This document shows, in pieces, positions 1 to 12,865 of a DNA stretch of 64,000 nucleotides. Source of the DNA: Phoronis australis (taxonomy: Eukaryota; Phoronida; Phoronidae); contig NMRA01000064.1 in NCBI GenBank assembly GCA_002633005.1, positions 478,523 through 542,522 of the forward strand, read 5' to 3'. The first letter of the stretch is position 1, and each line of letters begins with the position of its first letter. The position numbers and the translations under genes were made by a program. The notes under the pieces are model-generated. The model was not told the DNA's origin. It saw nothing but the letters and a program-made list of their open reading frames with translations, and did no database searches.

Positions 1-728
1 GGTTCAGAGCACTAGGCAGTCATAATGGAAACATTACACTATTGAAGGCCTCTTCATTTAATTTGGTACATTTTACTAGAAAAGGTATTTTGAAACTTAT
101 GAAAATAAAATTAATCAAAATTTAAGTTCCTGATACCGGAGGTGTGCTGCAGTGAGCAGGTTCCAAAAATGTCCACCGATCCTGGGCAGTAAATTATTTT
201 TTCCCTAAGTTTCCAGATTTTCAGTCCTAGACCAATTACATTACATTTTGCTTTAATTTGACGTGACAACAAAAACAGGTAATGACGTGATTGTCATGTG
301 TACACTTCAGATATGTTAACATTCAAGAGAAATCTAAAATATTGAGAGACAAATACATTGTACATGTAAAAAGAATAATTTTCTAAAAATCCTTCATATT
401 GTCATGGGAAGACTTTAATAGTCAATACCTTATGCTTGCAAGAAGAACAGCAAAATTTATGACCTTATTGACCTCTATATATGTAAATTGATGTGTGAAC
501 TGATGAACACAGGCAAACAGTTTAGAGACTTAGTGGAGAAGAATAGATCAAATAAATAATTATCTCTGAGACTCAGGGAGGTGGATGCAAACCAAAGGCT
601 GCAAACTACACTATTTATACTTAGGAATTATTAGAAATCTATGAATATAACAAAATATGTTATGGAAACAGTTATTTAAAGTAAGCAGTTGTACTGATGT
701 AGAATAGAAAAGCATCAAACTAATTTCA
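1..728. other. Non-coding stretch, nothing recognised
   Basis: AT-rich sequence with no convincing exon on either strand. It probably lies within the first intron of the minus-strand PDZ gene whose first coding exon is at 8415-8525. Confidence 0.4.
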
Positions 729-1334
729 AACACAGCCCTCATATAAATGCTTAAAAATCATTCACAGATATGCGTCATTTCACTTTATAAATTTGTCATT
801 ATATATTCTACTAGACAGGTTACTGACCCATTAAATTGTTGTTTTGGACAATGAATATATTATCATGCTCCTCCCTTGTTAGTCACAACACATGTTATGT
901 GAAATGAATAGCTACAACAGTCTGCCCCATCACAATTACCAGGCACAGGGTCCCACCACTCATCAGAACCACCAGACACACCGTCCCACCACACCATACG
1001 GTCTCGCACCACTATCAGAACCACCAGACACATGGTCTCACCCCATCATCAGGACCACAAGACATATGATCTCACCCCACCATCAGAACCACCGGACACA
1101 TGGTCTTACCCCATCATCAGAACCTGACAGGACATCTGATCATAACATCAGAACCACCAAACACAAGCAGCCATTAACTGGCATAATATTCACAGGGCCA
1201 TCTTGGAAAGCATTTCACTAAAGGGAGTCAGTCTTATTTTAAATAACATTACGATAAACAAAAACAATGAACAAATGCACCAAACCTTGTCCCACATCAG
1301 TCAATAAAACAGGGCTGGTGTCTGCATTAAGAAT
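729..1334 (+). repeat. Direct duplicate, first copy, ending at a gap
   Basis: This 606-bp segment is repeated at 1336-1941 with about six single-base differences and no length change. The first copy ends exactly at the single N at 1335 and the second starts exactly after it. That is what two overlapping allelic contig ends, placed side by side without merging, would look like. A true tandem duplication is possible but less likely. Confidence 0.85.
961..1165 (+). repeat. Minisatellite, about 34-bp unit
   Basis: About six imperfect units begin with cagaaccaccagacacatgg and run through ctcaccccatcat. The array recurs at 1568-1772 in the duplicate. It creates a 109-codon open frame that is only the repeat read in one phase. 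Confidence 0.8.
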
Positions 1335-1335
1335 N

Positions 1336-1941
1336 AACACAGCCCTGATATAAATGCTTAAAAATCATTCACAGATATGCGTCATTTCACTTTATAAATT
1401 TGTCATTATATATTCTACTAGACAGGTTACTGACCCATTAAATTGTTGTTTTGGATAATGAATATATTATCATGCTCCTCCCTTGTTAGTCACAACACAT
1501 ATTATGTGAAATGAATAGTTACAACAGTCTGCCCCATCACAATTACCAGGCACAGGGTCCCACCACTCATTAGAACCACCAGACACACCGTCCCACCACA
1601 CCATACGGTCTCGCACCACTATCAGAACCACCAGACACATGGTCTCACCCCATCATCAGGACCACAAGACATATGATCTCACCCCACCATCAGAACCACC
1701 AGACACATGGTCTTACCCCATCATCAGAACCTGACAGGACATCTGATCATAACATCAGAACCACCAAACACAAGCAGCCATTAACTGGCATAATATTCAC
1801 AGGGCCATCTTGGAAAGCATTTCACTAAAGGGAGTCAGTCTTATTTTAAATAACATTACGATAAACAAAAACAATGAACAAATGCACCAAACCTTGTCCC
1901 ACATCAGTCAATAAAACAGGGCTGGTGTCTGCATTAAGAAT
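1336..1941 (+). repeat. Direct duplicate, second copy, starting at a gap
   Basis: Second copy of 729-1334, about 99% identical by eye. Beyond 1941 the sequence continues uniquely, so the copy starting at the gap carries the true continuation. Confidence 0.85.
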
Positions 1942-4900
1942 AAAGAACCATGACCATTGGTCGCACACAGAGCTCAAATCACCAGAGGTCTGTCTCATTT
2001 AGTTTGCTCTGATGCTTCACACAACTATTCCATAAAACTGGTTAAATCTCACTTAAGCAAAAGCAAAAAGTCTCAGTTAGTTACCGAGAAAATTTCGATA
2101 AATTATTTCTAGATTGTAATGCGTTCTTAATTATTTGGCTAAACCTTTTTCAGCTACAGGGAAGAGGGAGCGTAAGACGAGATAGTCCAGATCGCTATCT
2201 TAAGCACCCCAAGAAATCGTAATCTGGTACGGTATTCAGAGACCTGACCTTGGAACCATTTCCATGCCCAAATACCAGTCCAGGCTTGGTAACAACAATT
2301 AAGTGGCCAGGAGAGCAGTAAAGACAACAAAACAACATTATGAGCTTAGTGCATTGATCAGAGACATGTGGCATGCAGGTTGAGACTATTGATAACACAG
2401 GTCATGGCGAGAATCTTACTCGGCCAGATGGTCATGCCAGTCAGCCATCAGTTTACACTACAGACCAATAGGCCAACTGACTACAACTTATGGGATCTAA
2501 ACACACAAACTGAATCTGATCAACTGAAGCCAAATTAATGCTCTTTAGATATCAATGTTTCAATGTGTTAAAAAGATTACTTGTCAGGAAAGAATATTTA
2601 AGTTACCTTCAGAAAAAATGTACCTAAAAATATTTGAAAAACACAGTTCTTCCTGAACCACATAAACACACCATAGATATTACAAACTATGTGGCTAAAA
2701 ACAGTTTCAGTGAACTTTAGCAATTCTTTGAATACCCAGTAATGAACACAGTTCTGGCAGAAACCGATAACACTGTCTATATATATAACCGGCTCACAAA
2801 CTGGCTAAAATGCCAGCGTTTTCACCAGCACTTTTGCTGGTTCTAAGGAAAAACACTAATAATGCATAATTACTAGTACAAGTGTCACTTTTCCTGGTAC
2901 TTTGCAGTCAGTTGGAATTACCTCAAAACTGTTGGCAAATTGGCAAGCACTTTTGTAAGCATAAAGGTGTTTAGACATCAATTTTTTGCTTAAAGTAGAA
3001 CTTGCACGCTAATTCCTTATCTCTGTGACTGCTTGGTCAAATTAGTTAAGAAATACAACGTATAGCGACCACATGAATATGTTTTTAAGAATAAGTTTTG
3101 TGGCAAAAATGATCCACTGCAAACCACTCAACCTTGTCCACTAAGTGTTGTGACAGGGTGTTAGGGAATAACACCGCATTATGTGGGTAATATGAGACTC
3201 CAAGGTACGTCATTAGTGCAAGGGTCACCTACGTATTTGCAGATTGTTTTTGTTTTCACATGAACATGTTGTCAATGAATACAACTGCACTTTGTTTAGC
3301 GTAGATTGTATTAAAATAGCATTGTTGTTCAGTTCCTGCTATACATAAGAATAGCTAGGAGCATGCGAATACATCTTTAAAAGGAACTGGGGTGGACTGC
3401 TAGTGAAAATGACCCCTTTGCGGACAGCACATTTGTCTGAGTAAAATACTGGCGTTTTAGGCACTGAAACTACTAGCGTTTTTGCCAAACACGTGAAGTT
3501 CCTAGACAAAAGCAAATTTTCACTGCAGCCTCATGTTAACAATATGTCGAGTCCGATATTCACTCACTCTTGCCTTATAAATTTCCTGACTGCAGACACT
3601 CAATACAGTGACAGAAAAGGTGGAGTTTTATCATTACAGAAAAACTGGTCTAGCAAGACCAGTGACAAAAGAAGAAGTGGACAATAGCCTAGTTGAGAGG
3701 AATAAAGAAGAAATCCCATGAAAACACTATCAAATTCCTTTTGGACCTTCATGAAATATTTTGAGAAGAAACACGCTCCCAGATCCCAGTGGTCTGGATC
3801 TAAGGCCTCAGTGGATGTGTGAACTTAGCTGGATTATTAGACTTCAGAGGGTCCTGATGACCAGTTCACAAGATTCAGAATCATAGTTGCAGCATGTACA
3901 ATAGTATAGTCAATGTTTTGCAACGTAATGGTAAAACAGTAGAAATACAGCAAAATGTAATATAGTGGAGTGTGAGAAGAATTTCAAAAGGGGGTTTACA
4001 TATAGGGTATTTAGTTAAATAGAGGTCTATTGCAGACATGGGGATTCGTCAGAATCTCTCAAACCATAGTCATTAGGGACTGCCAGTAAACAATCAACGC
4101 TGTACAAAACTGAACAAATAACAAAGCGACCTACTAGTAAATGCGAAATGAATCACAACTTCTGGTAATTACTATCAAATAAATTTCGCTTGGACCTCCA
4201 ACTCAGGGGATTGATGACTGACTGGTTCCTGTGAAAATTTTGTCAGCCTCGTCTAGTTATTCACATGAATGGATTATAACGTCCATCATCTATGAAGCAA
4301 TCCAACAAACCCGAAACAGCAAATGTAAGGACCAGAGAAAGTATTGATGTTGTTTTGGGTAGGTTGTTTAATCACTTGAAAGGTGATATTGTACCAGGTA
4401 GCCATTTTCCATATTGGTCTGACAACTGAATCTTGTGGTGACACTCCCCCCACCCACCACGGAAAAGAACTCCCAGGGGAGTCAATAATTCTACTTCTCC
4501 TGAATTAATAAAACATACTTGAACTACAGGTAAGCCAAGCGCTAAATAGACTCCCAATGGAAAACATAAATAATTGACCTTCAATATGAGGTCAAAAAAA
4601 GATTTTAACTAGTACCTATAGACAACCCTGCACCACTGCAAAACATGCAATAGCCAGTTTGTTCTACTGTAATAATATAATGGATCGACATCAGAAAGCT
4701 AATAGGTAATGGACACGTACTATACAGTTGTGGAGTAAAATAATTTTCTTGCAGAGGGTTACAGTAGTTGGCAGGCATTGTTACTGGCTGGGTTCTAATA
4801 ACCTGTCGAGGGGTGACTAGTACTAGGTTGGGTGTTAATGTACTTCCTGGGTTGAAGCAACACGGGTAAGTATAAGGCGACTATAAACCTGCATTCTGGC

Positions 4901-7900
4901 CAAAGAGACAAACTTTTAAATCATACCATATACAACCATAAAATTGGCTTCAACTTGTTCCTTACTTGGACGACAAGTGATTTTTGAAATTACAAAGAAT
5001 TGACAGTATACTATAGCTGCGGGAGTCAGCGGGACCACATGCTCAGAGCATAAAATGACCCACAGAGACACGCCAATTTGCGGAGTGACTGTCCACTCTT
5101 TCGAAGACCTGAAATCACCTCAAATTTGACTTCAATGAATGGTATGTGGTCAAAAGTTGGTTTATTGTGATGGAAGACTGGGTAATGGAGGCTTTAATAA
5201 AATAAAGAAGTATACAACATCCACAGGGTTATGTATTCTAAACAGAGGTAGATTATTAATTTTGTATTGTTACATAATGCTGGGTGTTCTGAGCCCAGGT
5301 GTCAAGTCTGTAGTTTGTTGAACTTATACTTGCGAGCCATCAATCACAACACAGGAAATCTGTCAGACAGTTCTATCAAGGTTAACCAAAAGACAGACCA
5401 GCTTCCAATGAACCTAGAGGCCATGTAGCCTTTTAGTTTTCAATAGTTTGAGCAAGATGATTTATCCAGAGCCCGTTATCACTTTATAACCTATAAATAA
5501 CATGTTGATAACACCTTAGAACAGGTTTATACTTGGGCTATCACCAATAGCTTCAATAAAGCACGTTGGAACCAGTACAATACTGACAGCTGAGTTTACC
5601 ATAGTACAATATCCATACTGACAGCTGAGTTTACCGTAACCTAAAATAGACTGAGTACTAGTACATCATAACCTGAAGTAGCTATGTACTGTAAAGCATT
5701 AACATATCTTTGCATCCACACAGACTACTGAAAAACTTACAAATGTAATGTTAATGAATACCACCTATATCTCTGGCAGTGAACCTCGAAGTGCAAACTT
5801 CACTGTTACCGAGACGAGGATCCAACCTGAAAAATTCACTCATTCAGCAGCCACTTTTAGTGAAGGAATGGCCCATTCATGCTATAGTAAAATTGCACCA
5901 AGATCCGTTACCACAACCTAAAGAATGTCACGTCTCATACTAGCTGCACATGACTGACGACAACTAGCACTTTTTCAGTGGCGATAACACCGAAACTTTT
6001 GGCCATGCAGACTCCTTGACCACATTGGTAGTTTTTGCAAGAGTATCTTTCCTCACCACCCGATATTGCTTTGAATAAAACCAAAGTGCATTTACTCATT
6101 CCAATCATAAACACCTCTATCCCTGGCGCATGTGTGCTGTTTCAAGCAAGCGGTCTGGCAACAAATGTGCTAGAGCAAAAACGCTAAGGAATTGTGAGTT
6201 TTGAGGCAACTCAAATTGCCATCAAAGCACCAGCAAGCTCATTCACATATTGGGGTCTTGGTTACTAGCGAAAGTGCTATCAAACCTGTAGTGTTTCAGC
6301 CAGTTACAGAACAGGTTAGGGTATCAGACTTTTTCAAATTTTACAGTTCATCCCTTCTAATCCCACAACAACTGGTAACAGTTCAAGGAAGGATATACCA
6401 TAGTATCCAACAAGCCCAGTGGCCCAAGATAACTCATTACTCAACAACAGGAAACAGACATCACTCTTATGTGGCACAGTAGGAGTGAAGCAATTAGTCA
6501 AAACCAGATCTAGTTTGGAGCCTGAGGACATGAGATAAGGGTGACTTCTGATGATGACATCATGCATGTCTCCTTCTTGAACTAAGCAAGATAACAATCA
6601 ACAAAAATTGATATTTGTTTAACTTTCACATTGCAGACTTAGTATTAAACCAAGAATGAACAAAACTTTTCATCACCTGATTCAATTAATAACATCATGG
6701 TCAGTGGTTACACATCTGGTTACAACAATACCAGCAACACTTAAACCAGGTTCCGACTTAATACATAAACCGTAGGGATGTTATTGTCATAGTTCAGATT
6801 TCTTTAGCTTTGCCAATGTTGAAAAATCACTGTGAGCTAATTAGCATTTGGATCCATAATGGCAGCATCAACTGCACATTGGTTTATTTATAAGTAAAAT
6901 TACCTTCAGTCATACTGCGTGACATTTAGTAAAAAGGCAACATCAACACAAAAAATGTTAACATGAGCTCTAGAAATTAGTGGTGTAACATGAACATATG
7001 TGAGGTTTAACAAACCAGACAGAACACTGACTGTTTTCCACAAGTTGTTGTTCGAGTTGGGTTGCTAGCCAGAAACACAAGTATATTTTAATACCAAGGG
7101 ACACTTTGCCATCTTATTCCCAGATAACCGAAGGTAATTGAAATCAAACGTTATAATTTCATTGGTTTCTGCAAAACATAAAATTCTGATAGTGGAGTCT
7201 GTCACAATATAGTAAGAAAAATTTAGTTAAAACAATGAGTCATCTCCTCAAAAGCTAGGAATACCAAATGGTGTTGACGACTCCTTCCATTCATTTTTCT
7301 CACAAAAACACACGCTCTAAAACAGGCTTTCCACAGAATACGGTAACATCTCATGAATTTTGGATAAAAGTAATTGCCCAAATAACCCACTTTCCTGTTT
7401 TTGAAGGTTTTCTGACATTGTTGTGATTGTCCGCGATTTTTCAAATATTTTCTGGTGGTAGCTATGACAGGGAACTTGAACACAGTAAATCATCAATTTG
7501 ATCCTGCACACCTTTTAGGGGTAAATAAGAAAAAAATATTGCTTGTCCACCATATCCACCATACTATGCCCTAAATTGGTGAGATTTTTCGGCATTCAAA
7601 TTTTAACTCTTGTACTTATAACTACAATGCATTCTATAATGAAGAATCAATAAGTGATCTCATAACTACTCTTTGATCGCACATGGTGCGCAGCTTCTCT
7701 GTCAAACCCCAAATGACGGTCAGATCATTCTCATAGCTAATAAAATAATATCTAATAATAATAATAATAGCAACGGAGACCATATCACAAGAATCGATCA
7801 GTTCTAATTAGCATTTAATCCCAAGCTAACAAATTAAAATGCTGTTGCAGCATGCTGGTATCATACACCATTCAATAGTGTAGCACATATTGGCCGAAAG

Positions 7901-8414
7901 ATATCCCAGTCAAAAGATATCCCCTACTGATGAAAGCAGGAAAAAATCCATACTGAAACAATGCAAAATGTAGGCCATCTAGACATTTTGACAACCTTGT
8001 CAGAATACAGCATATAGTTTCCCATGTTTCAGACAGTGTAAATGCTTGAACTGGGAATTAGAATTAAGGCCTAAATGTTGCAAGGTTCGTCGAGTCCTAC
8101 ACCTCAGCGTGTTCCGCTTTCACACGATCACTTGGCTTGTAAACATTGACACCGAGCCCGAGTCTGGTTACAAAAATGTCGCTCGGGCGACAGAGTTCCC
8201 AATGGGGTTCGAACTACTTTAAGTTGGAATTGAAGTTTAGCATTGAAAAATGTTAAGAATCAAGATTCCAGAAGTGAGTTGACACTTGCATGTAGAGAAA
8301 ATGAGCGTCGAAGAAATGGAGTCTCAAGAGGACGAGAGCGTACGCCGGATGAAAAACAACCAATATAGACCCTACACGTTCAAGTTGATTTACAAGTCAG
8401 AAAAGTAAACTTAC
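1942..8414. other. Long non-coding stretch, presumed intron 1 of the minus-strand PDZ gene
   Basis: I looked on the minus strand for a second PDZ exon (a GLQAGD-like stretch followed by INGQ) and found none. The paralogous plus-strand gene has a 9.1-kb first intron, so a missing exon 2 is compatible with an intron running past base 1. The only structure recognised is the dispersed repeat at 4878-5006. Confidence 0.4.
4878..5006 (+). repeat. Dispersed repeat, copy 1 (other copy at 27902-28030)
   Basis: The run from cgactataaacctgcattc to caaagaattgacag aligns along about 130 bp with 27902-28030, at roughly 75-80% identity by eye and in the same orientation. Family unknown; no terminal repeats or coding sequence seen. 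Confidence 0.6.
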
Positions 8415-8525
8415 CCTTGCGATTGTGAGAGGCGAGCTAAAATCTTTTCCACCTTGTAATCGAAAGCCCCATGGTGTACTGTTGTCCACTCGGTCTAGTA
8501 TAGCACTAATCAGAAGGTCCGACAT
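8415..8525 (-). CDS. First coding exon of a PDZ-domain protein (PDZ-LIM type), partial gene
   Basis: Reading the minus strand from the ATG at 8525, 37 codons run to a consensus donor (AGG|GTAAG) after 8415. The peptide starts MSDLLISAILDR and contains PWGFRLQGG followed by KDFSSPLTI. This is the first strand and carboxylate-binding loop of the PDZ domain in the PDLIM/Enigma/ZASP family, where the PWGFRLQGGxDF signature is diagnostic. The exon has the same length (111 bp), phase (0) and break point as exon 1 of the plus-strand gene at 14348, so the two genes are probably head-to-head paralogues. The second half of the PDZ domain is not visible in 1-8414 and presumably lies outside the window. 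In this family the PDZ domain binds alpha-actinin or related cytoskeletal partners. Which subfamily this belongs to cannot be told from one exon. Confidence 0.85.
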
Positions 8526-8598
8526 GATGAAATTCGGTGGAATTGGGGGTTTAAACCGACCCACCCTTCTACACCCTTTCCTTATAGTATTGCTATGC

Positions 8599-9022
8599 TT
8601 GAACTTGGAATTTTGCTTGATCTCAAGATCGCGTATGCGTGGACTTGGAATAGCCGAGAACACCTGAGTTAAATCATCCGCTCTTTGGTTAACTTAAATA
8701 ATCACGTTCACGTCGATAGAAATTTGCACTGCACGTGTAATTAAAAAAAAGTGTAAATTAACCAACCTTATTGGTTTTTTCAACTATTGGTGACCTTATT
8801 CACCAACACAATGATGGGTTAACCACTCACTCATATTCAACCTGCGTTTCTGTGACACAAGTTCCCGTCACGAAGAAAATGGGTGATAGTGCGGCCAATA
8901 ATTACAAAGAATTCGTCACACTGACCAAAAGAATTCACAGGTGATTGCTTTAATGGATATTTAATTCCAAGTTCACGCATAAGCGATCTCGTGATTCGGC
9001 AAATTTCAAGATCACGCACTGC
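8599..9022. mobile_element. MITE-like element with about 50-bp terminal inverted repeats, copy 1
   Basis: The left end (ATCTCAAGATCGCGTATGCG then TGGACTTGGAAT) is the inverted complement of the right end (ATTCCAAGTTCACGCATAAG then CGATCTCGTGATT). A diverged copy is at 53424-53831, sharing inner stretches such as gaagaaaatggg and ggccaataattac. It has no coding capacity, so it is non-autonomous. Target-site duplications could not be fixed. It lies about 75 bp upstream of the minus-strand PDZ start codon, inside its presumed promoter or 5' UTR. Confidence 0.7.
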
Positions 9023-9405
9023 AGTTGTACGACCGTCTGAACTAGACCAACACAGCTGGTAGGCCTACAGACGGTGACGACCATACCTTAAGGCTGCCAT
9101 ACGCCAGAAACTTTTCGGCAAATCATGCCGCATACCGACTACATCATCTCAGTCATATGTAGCTAAAAGTACCCTTTGAGCATCTGAGGAAGCCATTTCT
9201 GATTTGATTGCCTCGCTGCGCACTGCAGTGGTGACCCAACCAGGAATCGCTAGTGCTTAAAACTTGGCCGCCAGGATCGCATCTATCGCACCATAAAGTT
9301 CGAGTTGGAAAGTTTTAAAAAAATTCAGCTGCCTTCAAATGTGTCCATCGTCACTTAAATTTACCTGTAATAATTTAACTTATATTTAGTCAGGACATAA
9401 AGGGT

Positions 9406-9474
9406 CTCGCTGGTTCCCTACGTGTCTAGCCAGCACGCTGGCTACCACCTAACGGCACGCAGGGAACCAGCGAG
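9406..9474. other. Nested inverted repeat (two-tier hairpin)
   Basis: The outer arms ctcgctggttccctacgtg (9406-9424) and cacgcagggaaccagcgag (9456-9474) pair at 18 of 19 positions. An inner pair, agccagc/gctggct (9428-9434 and 9437-9443), is separated by two bases. Function unknown; it could be a transposon end or a structured RNA. Confidence 0.6.
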
Positions 9475-10028
9475 CATTATGGATGTTCCGTCGCCAACAC
9501 CCTTTCCTCACCCGAAATTCGAAATTCAGACAGATGTAGGTCAACAACTAGAGTCACCTAGTGGCCATGACCGTGGCGCCGTGTCTGTCGCCGTTACTGA
9601 AAATGGGCGCACGTTTGACAACTGGCATTATATTTTGAGAGAGCTATTGGGCGACTGTTGGTAACTAACCGTATATTAGCACAGTATGAAGGATGTCACA
9701 GTTTACCCCGTGGATAGGTAGACGCAGGTTATTACTGACCGGTGTTAACAGCTTTCTGTGCGGCGATAGAATGATGAAGACTGGTTCCAAGTTAACCACG
9801 TTATTATTCTCTACCGTATGTTTACAAGTCTACTCAAAGAAAACGTCAGACGAAATGTTTGATCCCTTGTCCACAGCCAGTGCTGCAAAGCATTGGCTAA
9901 TAAACCACTTCCAGCAACTGTTTGGTTAAAAAACCTGCCGTCTCTACATATCTGACTCTCTGTTGACAAACGATGTAACAGCTGATTATATAACTTTAAT
10001 ACAACTCAGCTTCAACTAACTCACACCG

Positions 10029-10780
10029 ATGCATTGGCATTTGCGTCTTACAAAAGTCTTGAACTTTTCACCAGTGAATAAACACTTTGGAGATTTCTAT
10101 GGCTCCAGCCATGTCATGTTCCACAGTACGGTTTTATTTTCTATATATGACGGAACATTCTTCTCTGTGAAAGTAAAACAAAGAAACAAATATCTCTCAG
10201 CCTGTTGCATGCACATATGTATCAATGGCTTGGCTCCAGCATATCTCAGCCGAAAATTCAGTAGCAGTCAATCTGTATAGTTTTACACGTTCTTCTGTTG
10301 CTGGAAATATTTCTTTTAAAAAAATTAAAACCGAGACCGGCAAGAGATCTTTTATCTATGCTGCTGCTACAATATGGAATTCTCTTAGTCCAGAAATTAA
10401 ACGGTCCAATTCAATAAATACTTTTAAACTTAATATAAAAAATGGCTGTAATTTACCTAACCTTTTTATACCCTACCTGTCTTAATCATGTCATTTTTTT
10501 CTCATTGTCATAAATATTCTCACTGTTTGGAGTCATATCTTTATTTATTTCATCTCTCTTAGTTAAATTTTCAACATTCTTCGTCATTTATTTATTATCT
10601 CAATTCTCAAACTGTTTTAATTGTATCTTTGTCACGAATATTTAATTATTGTTTCATTACTTCATTGCATTATATTACTGTTTTAGTTGTTGAGGGCCCT
10701 CTTTGAAAGCAGTGCTATCACTGAAGAGGTCACCCTCACTTTATATATCACAATAAATAAATAAAAAATAAATAAATAAA
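10029..10780 (+). mobile_element. 3' end of a truncated non-LTR (LINE) retrotransposon
   Basis: Two overlapping frames give the C-terminal tail typical of invertebrate CR1/L2-like reverse-transcriptase ORFs. One contains HICINGLAPAYLSRKF (10029-10280). The other contains GKRSFIYAAATIWNSLSPEI followed by KRSNSINTFK (10225-10485). They are joined by a frameshift near 10240-10280. A 3' UTR with gaggtcaccctcac follows, then an AATAA-type simple tail at about 10750-10780. The 5' part and most of the reverse transcriptase are missing, so this is a dead, 5'-truncated copy. Confidence 0.75.
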
Positions 10781-12330
10781 AAGTGATTTCCACTAATGAA
10801 CAAATTATGTCATCACTAGCCTGACCTCATGGGTCATTGTAGTGAAGAGCCATTTGCTAGAAAACAAAAGAACAGCAAAATAAATCCTGTTGAACTCAAG
10901 CTTGTGTCAGCCTACTCCAGGCTAAGGACAGTTTTAATGACAGTTTCCGAAAATACGCCCTTTTCTGAAAACACGCCCGTGCGTATATTTGATTTCATTT
11001 GGCGTTTTGGAAATGTCATTTCCGAATATCTCCACACGCTAGTATTTTCGGAAATTCCCGGTACTTGCGTGCGGTAAGCGGTGAGTTCCACAGGGAAAAT
11101 GGAGCGACAAAACTCCGTGATCTTTTCGGCGAATACCTAAAGGATACAAGCTAACATTTTAAGCTGCAAGATATCAAATTTTCTTTACTTGCTTCGACAC
11201 TGGCCAGAACTTTACATGAGTATCCCTGCAAACATGTCAAACTCTTGCTTGTTAAGGAATTACAGGTCTAAGTTTTTCATTGAATGTAAATCAATGATCG
11301 AGTGGTGCAGTTGATGACATCTCAACAACTCAAACATGGTCTCATATTCAATGTCACCAACTCTTACGTAGGCCCCATTGCTCTTCTGAAAGATTCTATT
11401 TTACAAGAGACGGCTTAAATTAACACTAGTGCTATCTCATATTAAATCTTGGAGCCAAATTTCTACACCACGTTATGTTATAACAATTGCCTGTGGAATG
11501 ATTTAGGCACTCGGGTTTAAAAAAGGTATAGCACATCGGCAACAGACTTTACGCGATTAAGAAAGAATTACTTTTTTCCTGAACCCTGCATACGTTTTTA
11601 TAAGTGTGTAATGAATTACTTTGATGGTTTTTCACGAAGTGTATTACTAGTTCTCTCTCGTTCCTTGATTTTTATTTTCATTTATTTTCGCAGTGTGCCG
11701 TATTTGCGTTTTTATCTATTGTCTATTCCTTCTATTTGTATTTGAACATTTGTACCGCTAAATAAATATATTTCCTCACTCTTTCACACATTTTTGCCTT
11801 ATTTCCATTGAATGACTTGTAGCTTAGGCCCCATTTGTTACAAGCTCTAGGCTTTCCACATCTAAGCCACCATACTTGTCCTGCACCATTCTTTCTTTTG
11901 TCACCTTCTTATCTTGGTCTTTTTGCGCTATATCAGATTCTACGTTCTCAGCGATGGCTAAATAATTTCATTCACTCAACGGTAAGCGGTTTCTTGTTTT
12001 GATGTTGAATCTGTTAGAAAATAAAGTTATGTTCTAGAATAATAGGTGACTTGACATTTTTGTTCTCCGAGGTTGTATAATGGCTGGGCTGGAGCTCATG
12101 AGTCCGCAAATTTTGACGTGTTAACAGTTTCGAATGTGTTTTCAGGTTAGCGGGAAATTCATATAAGGTACAACAACGCACTTATTTCTCCAACAATATA
12201 AGTAAGCACAATTCAAATTTCACATCATCTTAGTTTGAATTTCTGTCCAAATTTTCGAGCCTTTTAATTGAGCTCAGTTATACTTGACTTGTGTAACAAG
12301 AGCCGACGTGTTCTCAACGAATATATTAGT
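10781..12330. other. Intergenic stretch, nothing firm recognised
   Basis: No exon-like open frame. Within 10929-11070 there are short repeats around ttccgaaaatacgcccttttc and ttttcggaaattcc that form loose inverted pairs and may be a decayed MITE. Confidence 0.35.
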
Positions 12331-12334
12331 ATTT

Positions 12335-12425
12335 GCAGCGGCAGATTTAAGGGAGGAGGGGGGGCAAGGGGGCCAAATCCTGGTTAATACTTTACCCTGT
12401 CCCCCCAGTTACTCCGCCCCTGATT
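12335..12425 (+). repeat. GGATTTAGGGGGG-type small dispersed repeat
   Basis: The run gcagatttaagggaggaggg through ggggccaaatcctgg to gttactccgcccctgattt resembles the inserts at 12866-13014 and 33987-34020, which share a (g)gatttaggggggg...ggcc arrangement. Probably a short non-autonomous element family. Confidence 0.45.
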
Positions 12426-12771
12426 TTCAAACGTTTCAACTGTATAACGGGATTCATTCTTCGAGCACGAACATCAGTGTAATATGTGTTCGAACATAAC
12501 ACATTCAACAAATTCCCTTTCTCGAAACTTCGCTCATTACTTTGCATAGAGCCTATACGTACCAATTTTAAAATAAGCAAATCCAGTTTTCAGTGTGTAT
12601 TTTTTTTTTCTTTTAAGGCAGAACGACACTACTAGTTTGGGGCACAGATCAGTGTATTTCCCTATAAATCACGTATATTTACAACTAAGTGTAGCGAATG
12701 TAAGGATATATTATTTTGGTTCAAGTAGACGACGCAGGAAGACCAGTACTGTGTGCATAATTATACGTACC

Positions 12772-12864
12772 AACATACATACACGCATACGTACGTACGT
12801 ACGTACACACATCCATTCAAAAATACATACATACAAATACATACATACATACATACATTCATAC
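12772..12864 (+). repeat. CATA/GTAC tetranucleotide microsatellite, left part
   Basis: Imperfect run of catacatacac, gtacgtacgtac and acatacatacatac. It resumes at 13015 after a non-repetitive 149-bp insert. Confidence 0.9.
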
Positions 12865-12865
12865 C

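Noticed and set aside
892-1221. 109-codon plus-strand open frame rich in His, Pro and Thr
   Set aside because: It is the 34-bp minisatellite read in one phase.
8397-8663. Minus-strand frame extending the PDZ exon upstream to 8663
   Set aside because: The upstream part crosses the MITE end (RDLEIKQNSKFKHSN is its terminal repeat). The paralogous exon starts at the ATG equivalent to 8525.
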